Positions 50,328 to 59,109 of a DNA stretch of 64,000 bases are shown piece after piece. This stretch comes from Micromonospora sp. WMMD1155. Its GTDB lineage: Bacteria; Actinomycetota; Actinomycetes; Mycobacteriales; Micromonosporaceae. A program made the position numbers and the translations under genes. Every line of letters begins with the position of its first letter. Within the stretch, counting starts at the first letter, position 1. The stretch lies in assembly GCF_029581275.1 (NCBI RefSeq), contig NZ_CP120742.1, forward strand, positions 3,766,001 to 3,830,000. The letters run 5' to 3'. The notes under the pieces are model-generated. The model saw only the letters and a program-made list of their open reading frames with translations. It ran no database searches and was not told where the DNA came from.

Positions 50328-51440
50328 GTGGCCCTGAACCACCCGCCCGCGGACCGGCCGACAGGGCGGTCGTTGCGCATCGCGATGGTGGTCCCGCCAT
50401 GGTTGTCAGTGCCGCCCCCCGGCTACGGGGGTCTGGAACAGGTCGTCGCCGCCCTGGTGGACGCGCTCAGCGTGCAGGGACACGCGGTCACGCTGTTCGG
50501 CGCCGGTAGCGACCACGGCACGGCAGCCGACGGCTTCGTCTCCACCGTCCCCGAGGTCCAGTACGAGCGGCTCGGCGAGTCACTGCCGGAGCTGGCCCAC
50601 CTGGCCCGGGTGAAGCGCCTGGTCACGGCGGCCGACTTCGACGTGATCCACGACCACACCACGATCGGCCCGCTGGTCGCCGGCCGCCGGGCCGTACCGA
50701 CCGTCGCGACCGTGCACGGCAACCCGGTGGGCGAGTACGGCGACGTGCTCGGCGACGTCGACTCGGGCGTCGCCCTGGTGGCGATCTCGCACGCCCAACG
50801 CCGGTTGAACACCGACCTGCCCTGGGCCGGCACCGTGCACAACGCACTGGACATACGTGGCTTCCCGCGCAAGACCGAGCCCGGCCGGGGGCCGGTGCTG
50901 TGGCTGGCCCGCTTCAGCCCGGACAAGGGCCCGGAGGTCGCCATCCGGGCGTGCCGGGAGGCCGGGTTGCCCCTGCTGCTGGCCGGCAAGTGCAACGAGC
51001 CGGCCGAGCGCCGCTACTACGAGCAGGTCGTCGCACCGCTGGTCGACGAGAACGTGACAGTGGTCCTCAACGCCGACCGCGCGGAGACGCTGCGGATGCT
51101 CGTCGACGCGCGGTGTCTGGTCATGCCGATCCAGTGGGACGAGCCGTTCGGCATGGTGATGCTGGAAGCGATGGCGACCGGCACGCCGGTGGTCGCGCTC
51201 AACCGGGGTGCGGTGCCGGAGCTGGTGCGGCCGGGACTGACCGGGCTGGTGTGTGAACGGGCGGAGGAGCTACCCGCCGCGGTGCTCGCGGCCGAGCAGC
51301 TCGACCCGCAGGACTGCGTGGCGCACGTCGCGGAGAACTTCTCGGTCGCGCGGATGGCGGAGGACTACGTCGAGGTCTACCGACGCTTCGCCGCCGGGCG
51401 GTACGACGTCCACGAATCGGCTCGGGTGTCGGCCCGCTGA
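50328..51440 (+). CDS. Family 4 glycosyltransferase
   Basis: A 370-residue GT-B fold enzyme. The N-domain starts RIAMVVPPWLSVPPPGYGGLEQVV, the standard UDP-sugar-dependent pattern. The C-domain has LWLARFSPDKGPEVAI and the E-x7-E nucleotide-sugar motif EPFGMVMLEAMATGTPVVA. GTG 50328 has GGGGAGG upstream. It stands alone, without a polysaccharide cluster. The acceptor is unknown. Confidence 0.9.
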   Translation: MALNHPPADRPTGRSLRIAMVVPPWLSVPPPGYGGLEQVVAALVDALSVQGHAVTLFGAGSDHGTAADGFVSTVPEVQYERLGESLPELAHLARVKRLVTAADFDVIHDHTTIGPLVAGRRAVPTVATVHGNPVGEYGDVLGDVDSGVALVAISHAQRRLNTDLPWAGTVHNALDIRGFPRKTEPGRGPVLWLARFSPDKGPEVAIRACREAGLPLLLAGKCNEPAERRYYEQVVAPLVDENVTVVLNADRAETLRMLVDARCLVMPIQWDEPFGMVMLEAMATGTPVVALNRGAVPELVRPGLTGLVCERAEELPAAVLAAEQLDPQDCVAHVAENFSVARMAEDYVEVYRRFAAGRYDVHESARVSAR

Positions 51441-51462
51441 CCTGTTCCGGCGTCGCCCCGCG

Positions 51463-52884
51463 TCAGACCTGGGCGGCCCCCAGGTCGGCGATGGCGGCGT
51501 CGAGCTGAGAGGCGTACCCCGAGCTGATGCCACCCTCGCCGAGGCGCACCGCGACCTTCTCCCGCAGCCGGGCCACCGGTGGTGCCAGCTCGTCGCGGCC
51601 GGAGCTGACCGCGGCGGTCAGGTTGCGCAGCTCGTTGCGCAGGTCCAGACCCACGTCGTCACGGATCTCCCCGGCGCCCACGCCGGCGGTGATCAGCCCT
51701 TCGACCCGGCTGGCGGCCTCGACCAGGCTGCCCGGACGCGACGGGGGCACACCGGTGCTCGGCGTCGTCGGCGAGGGCGTGGTCGGCTCGGACGACGCCG
51801 GGACGGGCGGGTCGCTCGGCGGGGTCGTCGTCGGGCCCACCGACGGCTGCGTGCGGGGCGTCGACCGCTGCTCGGGCAGCAGGGCCACGCCGGCCAGTGC
51901 CAGACCGACGGCCAGGATGAGCAGCAGCGCCAGCCGTCGTCGGGACCGACCCGGGTCGGCCGTCGCCTCCCCGGACGCCGGTGCGACCCCGATCGGCGGC
52001 GGGGGCAGGGGTCGGGTGGGGACCCGGATGGTCGCGGCCGGGGGATCGGGCGGCAGCAGATGCCCGCGCAGCACGGTGGCGACCTGCCGGGCGGTCGGCC
52101 GTTCGGCCGGGTCCCGGGCCAGGCTGCGCAGGCAGATCCGGGCCACCGGCGGGGGCAGCCCCGGCACCGCGGCGAGCGTCGGCGGCGGGCCGTCGGTCAG
52201 TGCGGCGCTGAGTTGCTCCCAGGTGTCGGCCGGGTACGGAACCCGGCCGGTGAGCGCCTCGTAGAGCAGCACGCCGAGTGAGTACACGTCGGTGGACGGC
52301 TGGGCCGGCGCGCCGTCGAGGCGTTCCGGTGCGACGTACGCCGGGGTGCCGAAGGTCTCGCCGTCCTCGTCCTCGTCCGGTGCCCCGATCCGGGTGGCGA
52401 TGCCGAAGTCGAGCACCTTGACGCCCGTCCCGGTCATCATCACGTTGGCCGGCGTGATGTCGCGGTGCACGATGCCGAGCCGGTGCGCGGCGGCCAGGGC
52501 CTCCGCGACCTGCGCGCCCACCTGCACGGCCTCGGCCCACGGCAACGGCCCCTCGGTGAGGCGCAGCTCCAACTCCTCGCCGTCGAGCAGTTCCATCACC
52601 ACGAACGAGGTGATCGAGCCGTCCGGATCGACCGTCTCGCCGTAGTCGTGCACCGAGGTCAGGTGCGGGTGCACCAACTGGGCGGCGGCCCGGGCCTCGT
52701 CGCGCACCATTCCCCGGAATCGTGCGTCGGCGGCCAGCGAAGGAGCGAGGACCTTGAGCGCGACCAGCCGGTCCAGCACCTCGTCCCGGGCACGCCAGAT
52801 AACCGACATGCCGCCGGCGCCGATCTGGTCGAGAAGTCGGTATCTGCGAGCCAGCAACCGGCCCGGATGCAGTGCTGCCTTCAC
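51463..52884 (-). CDS. Membrane-anchored Ser/Thr protein kinase (atypical catalytic loop)
   Basis: A 473-residue PknB-like kinase. The kinase domain (about 10-270) has the Gly loop IGAGGMSVIWRA, the ATP-binding Lys in VALKVL, and DFG in VLDFGIA. The catalytic loop reads HRDITPANV where most kinases have HRDxKPxN, so the loop Lys is Thr. A Pro-rich linker, one membrane helix (LALLLILAVGLALAGVALL) and an extracellular helical domain follow. GTG 52884 is chosen; GTG 52893 is also possible. Targets unknown. Confidence 0.9.
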   Translation of the reverse strand: MKAALHPGRLLARRYRLLDQIGAGGMSVIWRARDEVLDRLVALKVLAPSLAADARFRGMVRDEARAAAQLVHPHLTSVHDYGETVDPDGSITSFVVMELLDGEELELRLTEGPLPWAEAVQVGAQVAEALAAAHRLGIVHRDITPANVMMTGTGVKVLDFGIATRIGAPDEDEDGETFGTPAYVAPERLDGAPAQPSTDVYSLGVLLYEALTGRVPYPADTWEQLSAALTDGPPPTLAAVPGLPPPVARICLRSLARDPAERPTARQVATVLRGHLLPPDPPAATIRVPTRPLPPPPIGVAPASGEATADPGRSRRRLALLLILAVGLALAGVALLPEQRSTPRTQPSVGPTTTPPSDPPVPASSEPTTPSPTTPSTGVPPSRPGSLVEAASRVEGLITAGVGAGEIRDDVGLDLRNELRNLTAAVSSGRDELAPPVARLREKVAVRLGEGGISSGYASQLDAAIADLGAAQV

Positions 52885-53049
52885 GGATCGCACCTGCCTC
52901 AGGGGTGGGAGCGGTATCAGGTTGCGCGAATGTGTCCTGGCTGTCAACGCCGTCGCGCCCGCCGGTCGCCGGGCGGTGCCTGGGCTGCGCCGACCGCCCG
53001 GCGACGGCGGCCGGCTGGTCGGCTGCGCGTCCGTGCCAGGATGAGGGGC

Positions 53050-53883
53050 ATGGCGGGGGGACCGGTGGCATTCGTGCTCGGCGGCGGGGGCGTGCTCGGC
53101 GCGGTCGAGGTGGGCATGTTGCGCGCGTTGTTCCGTGCCGGCATCAAACCCGACATGGTGCTCGGCACCTCGATCGGCGCGGTGAACGGCGCGCTGGTCG
53201 CCGCCGACCCGTCGGAGGCGGTGACCGACCGGCTGGTCCGGCTCTGGGCCTCGCCGGAGGCGAGCGAGGTGTACGGGGACTCGGTCGCTCGGCAGTTGCG
53301 TCGCTTCGCCGCCCGTACCCACCTGCACTCGCCTCGCCCGCTGCGCCGGCTGCTGGAGACCGAGTTGGGCGTGGACACCACCTTCGCCGACCTGAAGGTG
53401 CCGTTCCGGTGCTGCGCCGCGCACATCGAACGGGCGGCCGAGCACTGGTTCGACAGCGGCCCGGTGGTGCCGGCGGTGCTGGCGTCGGCCTCGGTGCCCG
53501 GCCTGCTCCCACCCATGGAGATCGACGGCGCGCACTACGTGGACGGGGGCATCGTCAACTCCATCCCGATCGGCGAGGCGGTGGCGGTCGGCGCGCGCCG
53601 GATCTACGTCCTCCAGGTGGGCCGGATCGAACGGGAGTTGACCCCGCCCCGACGGCCGTGGGAGATCGCGCAGGTCGCGTTCGAGATCTCCCGCCGGCAC
53701 CGGTTCTTCCGCGAGTTGGCGGCGCTACCAGAGGGGGTGGAGGTGCACGTCCTGCCGACCGGCGGGCTGAACCCCCGCGACGACACGCCCTGGGCGTACC
53801 GGGACATGGCGGCCGTGGGGCGGCGGATCAGCCGGGCGTACACCGCCTCCCGGCGCTACCTCGCCACCCACCAGGAGCGATGA
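53050..53883 (+). CDS. Patatin-like phospholipase
   Basis: A 277-residue lipid acyl hydrolase. It has the oxyanion loop LGGGGVLGAVEVGML, the nucleophile GTSIGAVNG and the catalytic Asp in YVDGGIVNSIPIG, giving a Ser-Asp dyad. ATG 53050 is used; an in-frame ATG at 53041 is equally possible. Its stop overlaps the start of an acyltransferase-like gene, suggesting coupled lipid remodelling. Confidence 0.9.
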   Translation: MAGGPVAFVLGGGGVLGAVEVGMLRALFRAGIKPDMVLGTSIGAVNGALVAADPSEAVTDRLVRLWASPEASEVYGDSVARQLRRFAARTHLHSPRPLRRLLETELGVDTTFADLKVPFRCCAAHIERAAEHWFDSGPVVPAVLASASVPGLLPPMEIDGAHYVDGGIVNSIPIGEAVAVGARRIYVLQVGRIERELTPPRRPWEIAQVAFEISRRHRFFRELAALPEGVEVHVLPTGGLNPRDDTPWAYRDMAAVGRRISRAYTASRRYLATHQER

Positions 53884-54887
53884 TGCCGCTGCCTCCCAGG
53901 TGGCTGCGCCGGTTGCTGTTCGCCCCCGCCGTGGTGGCACTGGCGTTCGTCGTGGTCACCACCCTGCCGATCTGGGCGTTGCTCGCCGCGGCCGCGTCTC
54001 CGCTGGTACCGGGTCGGTTACGGCCGCTGCGGCTGCTCTGGATCGGCTGCGTCTACCTGGTCTGGGACGCCGCCGCGCTGATCGCGCTCTTCCTGCTCTG
54101 GGTCGTCTCCGGCTTCGGCTGGCGGACCCGGTCCCCGGCGTTCCAACGCGCGCACTACGTGCTGGCCGGCTGGTTCCTGCGGGTGCTGTTCTGGCAGGCA
54201 CACTGGACCCTGCGGTTGCGCATCGACGTGGTGGGCACCGACCCGGACACCGCGCTGCCCGGCCGCCCCGAGGTGGTGCTCTGCCGGCACGCCGGGCCGG
54301 GCGACTCGTTCATCCTGATCCACGGGTTGGTCAACTGGTTCAAGCGGGAGCCACGGATCGTCCTGAAGGACAGCCTCCAGTGGGACCCCGCGATCGATGT
54401 GCTGCTCAACAGGCTGCCCAACCGGTTCATCGCGCCGACGCCGGAGCGCGGCGAGGAAACGGTACGCCAGATCGGGCACCTGGCTGCGGGCCTGGACGAC
54501 AACGACGCGTTCGTGATCTTCCCGGAGGGCGGCAACTTCACCCCCAAGCGACGGCTGCGTGCCATCGCCCGGCTGCGTTCCCTCGGGCTGGAACGGATGG
54601 CACTGCGCGCCGAGCGGATGCGTCACGTGCTCGCCCCGCAGCCCGGCGGGATGCTGGCCGCGCTGGACGCAGCCCCGGACGCCGGGGTCATCTTCGTCGC
54701 CCACACCGGGTTGGACCGGATGCTCACCGTGGCCGACGTCTGGCGGGAACTGCCGATGGACAAGCGGATCGTGATGCGGTTCTGGTCCGTGCCGCCGGAG
54801 GACATCCCGGCCGGGCGGCAGCAACGCATCGACTGGCTCTTCGACTGGTGGGCGCAGATCGACACCTGGGTCGCCGCCAACCGTTAG
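53883..54887 (+). CDS. Membrane acyltransferase-like protein
   Basis: A 334-residue protein with two to three N-terminal helices (about residues 13-80) followed by a PlsC-like domain. LCRHAGPGDSF is the HxxxxD catalytic block, and FVIFPEGGNFTPKRR replaces FPEGTR. VIFVAHTGLDRM and the C-terminal RIDWLFDWWAQIDTWV follow. The second of two adjacent ATGs (53883) has the better AGGAG spacing. It probably re-acylates a lysolipid, perhaps a product of the adjacent patatin. Confidence 0.82.
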   Translation: MPLPPRWLRRLLFAPAVVALAFVVVTTLPIWALLAAAASPLVPGRLRPLRLLWIGCVYLVWDAAALIALFLLWVVSGFGWRTRSPAFQRAHYVLAGWFLRVLFWQAHWTLRLRIDVVGTDPDTALPGRPEVVLCRHAGPGDSFILIHGLVNWFKREPRIVLKDSLQWDPAIDVLLNRLPNRFIAPTPERGEETVRQIGHLAAGLDDNDAFVIFPEGGNFTPKRRLRAIARLRSLGLERMALRAERMRHVLAPQPGGMLAALDAAPDAGVIFVAHTGLDRMLTVADVWRELPMDKRIVMRFWSVPPEDIPAGRQQRIDWLFDWWAQIDTWVAANR

Positions 54888-54995
54888 GCCCGCTGTCCCG
54901 AGCGACAGGCGCTTTCGGTGAGTGTGGTGACGCGGAGCGTAGCGGTCGCGGACGAAAGGCGGGCTCGGTGGCGTCGTGCCGCGTAGGGTGCGGTC

Positions 54996-55316
54996 GTGGA
55001 CCAGATCTGCGTCGTGACGACTGTGGTGGATGCGCGTTCGGTCGCGGACGTGCTGGCGGCTGCGGCCGTCGCCGGCAGGCTAGCCGCCTGCGCCCAGGTG
55101 GGTGGTCAGGTGGACAGCACCTACTGGTGGAGGTCCGGAGTGGAGACCAGCACCGAGTGGTCGGTGCAGTTCAAGACCGCTCCGGACCGGCTCACCGCGT
55201 TGGTGGACCAGATCCGGGTCAGCCACCCGTACGAGGTGCCGGAGATCCTGGTGTCCACTGTGCAGAGCGGAGACCCGGCGTACGCCACCTGGGTGCACGA
55301 GCACACCCGGCTCTGA
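54996..55316 (+). CDS. cutA: CutA1-like divalent-cation tolerance protein
   Basis: A 106-residue CutA1 trimeric protein: VVTTVVDARSVADVLAAAAV, LAACAQV, STYWWRSGVETSTEW, FKTAPDRLTALVDQIR and SHPYEVPEIL are all standard. Roles in copper tolerance or signal transduction are reported in other bacteria. GTG 54996 is the start. Confidence 0.94.
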   Translation: MDQICVVTTVVDARSVADVLAAAAVAGRLAACAQVGGQVDSTYWWRSGVETSTEWSVQFKTAPDRLTALVDQIRVSHPYEVPEILVSTVQSGDPAYATWVHEHTRL

Positions 55317-55364
55317 GTACGCGCACTCTGGGCCGCCGCCGGGTGGGTTCTCGATGATGGCCGG

Positions 55365-58300
55365 GTGGAAGACACCCGTTATCCCTGCCCCGCGTGCGGT
55401 GCGCCGGCCGATCTGAGCGCCGGTTGCACACGTTGCCTGCGTGCGCCCGACCCGGCCGCCGCCGAGGTGATCCGGCTGGGCCGGGAGATCGCCCGGTTGG
55501 AGCCCGAGGTGGATCAGGCTCGCCGCGCGTACACCGAACTGGCCGGTCGCCTGTCGGCCCTGTCGCGACGGCGCGCCGAGGTGGCGGCGGTCGTCCGGGC
55601 GGGGTTGGCGGCCTCCGCCGTGGCAGGTCCGGTGCCGGCTCGCGGCCCGGCACCGGTTGCCCCGGCGGGTTCGACGCCGGGTGCGGCCGAGACGTCGACC
55701 CGGACGGTCCAGGGGGTGCTGTTCGTCCTGGGTGGACTCCTGCTGGGCACCGCGGCCATCGTGTTCACCGCCGTGGCCTGGGCGGCGGTGGGGGTGGCCG
55801 GGCGAGCGTTGATCCTGGCGGCGTTCACCGCTCTGGCTCTCGCCGTTCCGTTGCCGGCGGTTCGCCGGGGGTTGCGCGGCACGGCGGAGACCTTCGCCGC
55901 GGTGGGGTTGCTGCTGGTGGTGCTGGACGGATACGCGGCCTGGTCGGTGAACCTGGCCGGGGTGGCCGGTTGGCCGGGTAGCCGGTACGCCGCGCTGGTC
56001 GGGGGGGCCAGCGCGGCGGTCGCCGCAGCGTACGGCCGGTGGAGCGGTCTGACCGGGCCGTGGTTCGCCGCGCTGGTCGCCGCGCAGCCGGTGCTGCCGC
56101 TGCTCGCCGTCGGAGTCGAACCCGGCCCGGCCGGTTGGACGCTGGTCCTGCTCGGGGTGGCGCTGGGGAACCTGGTGGTGCTGGTCGGGCTGCGCGGCCG
56201 GGACGGGGCGGTGCCAGTCGTCGGCCGGGTGCTGGCGGGGATTGGACACGCCAGCGCGCTCGTCGCCGCCGCTGCATCCGCGCTGGTGCCGCTGGCCGTC
56301 GGACGGGCGGGCGGTTCGCCGCTGCTGGCCGGGGTGCCGCTACTGCTGGTCGCGTTGACCGGTCTCGGTACGGCCTGGCTGGTCGGCGGGCGGGCGCTGC
56401 GGGGGGTGGCCGGCGGGTTGCTGGTGCCGGTGCTCGCCCTCGCCCTGCTGCGCCCGGTGGCCGAGCTGCGGCCGTCGATGCTGCTGCTCGCGGCGGCGAC
56501 GGTGGCGCTGGGGCTGGCCGTCGCGGTGCGGAGCCTCCCGGTCGGTACCGAAGGGGAGGCAGCCGGGGGTTGGCGGACCGGCCCCCGCGCCGGGGCGTTG
56601 CTGGTCTCGGCGGGTACGGCGCAGGTGGCCGTGCTGGCCACCGCCGTGTTGGCGGTCGCCGCCGTGGGCCGTTCGTTGCCGCCGTGGGGCGGGGCCGGGA
56701 CGGGACCGGATCTGAGCTGGGGCTGGCAGTTGGCGCCCGCCGTGGCGTCGGCTGTCGCCGCGACGGCGCTGCTGCTGCCCCGGAAGGCGCAAACGGTGCT
56801 CGCCACGGCCGGCGCGGTGGCGGTGCTGCTCGCCCTGCCCGCCGGTTGGGCGGTCTCCTGGCCGACGGTGGTGGCCGTCGACCTGGTCGGAGGGGTTGCG
56901 CTGCTGATCGCCGTGCTGATCCGTCCGGCGACCCGTCCGGCCGTCCTGCTCACCTGCGCGCTGGGCGGTGCCGTCCTGCTCGGGCACGGGCTGCTGGTCG
57001 CCCTGGCCGGGCCGACCGGTGCGCTGGTGGCACTCGGCGCCATCGTCGTGGTCGGGCTGGCGCTCGTCGTCCGGCGGGGCACCGGGGCGTACCGGCGGGT
57101 GGCCGGCGTGGGTCTGCTGGTCGCGCAGCTCGCGCTGCCCGGGATCGCGGTGGTGGCGCTGTTCGCCGGTGGCACGCCGCCGTGGTGGCAGGCACGGATC
57201 GCGCTGGTGGCCGCCGGGCTCGCGCTGGTCGCGGTGCTCGCGGTGCGTCGTCACCGGGTGGAGCTGACCGGGTACGCGGTGACCGGCGCGGTGGTCGCCG
57301 TGACCGTGCCCGGCCTCGCGCCGCTGGTCGTGGCGGGCGACGAGCCGGTCGCGCTGTACGCCGCGCTGGCGGCGTTGGGCGTGGCGCTCGTCGTCCTCTT
57401 CGCCCGACCGGAGGGGGTCGCCGACCAGCCGGTCCGGATCAGCGAGCCGGCGGTCGAGGAGGCGCCGGTCGGGGCGTCGCCGGTCGGGGGGCTGCCGGTC
57501 GGGGGGCTGGCGGCTGGGGCGTCGCCGGTCGGGGGGCTGCCGGTCGGGGGGCCGGTGGACGGGGGGTCGTCGGCGGTCGGGGGGCCGCCGGCGACCGCCC
57601 GGTCGGGCCCGGCGCTGGTGGTGGGTGGTGCGCTCGCGGTCGTCGCTGTCCTGGCGGCCCTGCCGAGGGTGTTCACCGCGCTCGTACGGCCGTACGGCTC
57701 CTGGGAAGGGGTCTGGTCCGGGGTGCCCACCGTCGTCGCCGATCCGGCGGCGTTGCCCGTCGGGTTGGCGATGGCCGTGCTGGCGGTGGCCGCCGTGCTC
57801 ACCGTCCGGGGGATCCGCGGGTCGGCGCTGCCCGCGCTGCCGTTCGCCACCGCAGCGCTGCCCGCGCTGCCGTTCGCCGCTGCGGCGCTGCCGGTGCTGC
57901 TCGTTTCGGTCGGCGTGCCGTGGCCGGTGCTGCCGACTGCGGTCCTGCTCACCGGGTTGGCCGCGTTGCTGCTCGCCGCGCTGGCCGTGCCCCGGCCGAT
58001 GCTCGCACCGGTCGCCGTACCCCTGGGTGTGGTCCTGACCGCGTCCGGGATGGTGGGGCTGCTGGCCACCCGGCCGCTGTCGCTCGCCGCCGAGGGAGCG
58101 CTGCTGGTCGCGGCTGTCGTCGTCGCCGCCGGGGGACGCACTGTCGAGGTGCGTGTCACCGGTTGCCTCGCGGCGGTGGGTGCGGCGTCGGCGCTGGCGG
58201 TGACGGCTCCGCTGGTCGCCGGGCTGACGGTACGGGCGGCCGCGTACCCCCTGTTGGCGGTGGCCGTGCTGGTGCTGGCCGTCGCCGCCGCAGTGACGCC

Positions 58301-58973
58301 GACGCGGGCGCTGGTGGGTCGGGTGCTGGACGCTGCCGCGCAGGCGGTGGCGCTGATGGCGGCGGTCCTCGCCGTCGAGGTGGCGCGACACCTCGCCACG
58401 ATCTGCGTGCTCTGGGGTGTCGCCGTCGCGGTGCGGCTGTTGCGCCGGGGTGAGCCGGCCGGCCGACGGTGGGCGTTCGCCGGTGTCGCCGCCGGCAGCG
58501 AGCTGCTCGGTGCGTGGGTGCTGTTGGCCGCCGGCGGGGTGACGGTGCTGGAGGCGTACACCCTGCCGGCTGCGGGCCTCGCCCTCGGCGCGGGCCTGCT
58601 GGCGCTGCGGACCCGGCCCGGACTGACCAGCTGGCCGGCCCTCGGCCCGGGCCTGGTCGCGGCGCTAGCGCCGAGCCTCGTGTCGGTGTTGATCGGCCCG
58701 GACCCGCAGCCGTGGCGGCGACTGCTCCTCGGTGCGGCGGCGCTCGGCGCGGTGCTGGCCGGAGCGACCCGTCGCTGGCAGGCGCCGGTGCTGCTCGGCG
58801 GCGGGGTGTTGACGTTGTCGGCGCTGCACGAGGTCGCCCGAGGTTGGGATCTGCTGCCCCGGTGGATCTATCTGGGGGTCGGCGGGCTCGCCCTGGTCGG
58901 GCTGGCCGCCACCTACGAGCGGCGGCGACGCGACCTGGCGCGGCTGCGCGCCGCGGTGGGCCGGCTGGGCTGA
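55365..58973 (+). CDS. Giant polytopic membrane protein with N-terminal zinc ribbon (SCO7613 C-terminal-domain type)
   Basis: A 1202-residue protein. The N-terminus has CPACGAPADLSAGCTRC (two Cys pairs, a zinc ribbon) and a short coiled coil (residues about 25-65). About 1100 residues of nearly continuous hydrophobic helices follow, some thirty by eye. A loop near residues 695-750 is a tandem repeat of GASPVGGLPVGG type encoded by repeated GGTCGGGGGGCTGCC-like DNA (about 57470-57560). I recognise the general type annotated as SCO7613 C-terminal domain membrane protein in actinobacteria. No transport or catalytic motif is visible. GTG 55365. Confidence 0.82.
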   Translation: MEDTRYPCPACGAPADLSAGCTRCLRAPDPAAAEVIRLGREIARLEPEVDQARRAYTELAGRLSALSRRRAEVAAVVRAGLAASAVAGPVPARGPAPVAPAGSTPGAAETSTRTVQGVLFVLGGLLLGTAAIVFTAVAWAAVGVAGRALILAAFTALALAVPLPAVRRGLRGTAETFAAVGLLLVVLDGYAAWSVNLAGVAGWPGSRYAALVGGASAAVAAAYGRWSGLTGPWFAALVAAQPVLPLLAVGVEPGPAGWTLVLLGVALGNLVVLVGLRGRDGAVPVVGRVLAGIGHASALVAAAASALVPLAVGRAGGSPLLAGVPLLLVALTGLGTAWLVGGRALRGVAGGLLVPVLALALLRPVAELRPSMLLLAAATVALGLAVAVRSLPVGTEGEAAGGWRTGPRAGALLVSAGTAQVAVLATAVLAVAAVGRSLPPWGGAGTGPDLSWGWQLAPAVASAVAATALLLPRKAQTVLATAGAVAVLLALPAGWAVSWPTVVAVDLVGGVALLIAVLIRPATRPAVLLTCALGGAVLLGHGLLVALAGPTGALVALGAIVVVGLALVVRRGTGAYRRVAGVGLLVAQLALPGIAVVALFAGGTPPWWQARIALVAAGLALVAVLAVRRHRVELTGYAVTGAVVAVTVPGLAPLVVAGDEPVALYAALAALGVALVVLFARPEGVADQPVRISEPAVEEAPVGASPVGGLPVGGLAAGASPVGGLPVGGPVDGGSSAVGGPPATARSGPALVVGGALAVVAVLAALPRVFTALVRPYGSWEGVWSGVPTVVADPAALPVGLAMAVLAVAAVLTVRGIRGSALPALPFATAALPALPFAAAALPVLLVSVGVPWPVLPTAVLLTGLAALLLAALAVPRPMLAPVAVPLGVVLTASGMVGLLATRPLSLAAEGALLVAAVVVAAGGRTVEVRVTGCLAAVGAASALAVTAPLVAGLTVRAAAYPLLAVAVLVLAVAAAVTPTRALVGRVLDAAAQAVALMAAVLAVEVARHLATICVLWGVAVAVRLLRRGEPAGRRWAFAGVAAGSELLGAWVLLAAGGVTVLEAYTLPAAGLALGAGLLALRTRPGLTSWPALGPGLVAALAPSLVSVLIGPDPQPWRRLLLGAAALGAVLAGATRRWQAPVLLGGGVLTLSALHEVARGWDLLPRWIYLGVGGLALVGLAATYERRRRDLARLRAAVGRLG

Positions 58974-58987
58974 GCCGAACCCGTAGG

Positions 58988-59005
58988 GGTAGGGCCTGCC
59001 CTACC
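58988..59005. promoter_or_regulatory. Palindrome upstream of the desaturase gene
   Basis: GGTAGGG-CCTG-CCCTACC, 105 bp before the desaturase start and 15 bp after the membrane-protein gene. It may be an operator or a short terminator. Confidence 0.4.
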
Positions 59006-59109
59006 TCCCATTCGGGGGCTGTCGGGGTTACTCAGCGCTACCTCGGTCGGAAGACTTGCCAGTGAGCCCGAGCCACCCTGGAGCGGGCGCAAGCTGATCG
59101 GGGGCACGA

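Noticed and set aside
57470..57560. Intergenic satellite
   Set aside because: The tandem DNA stays in frame within the large membrane protein and encodes a loop.
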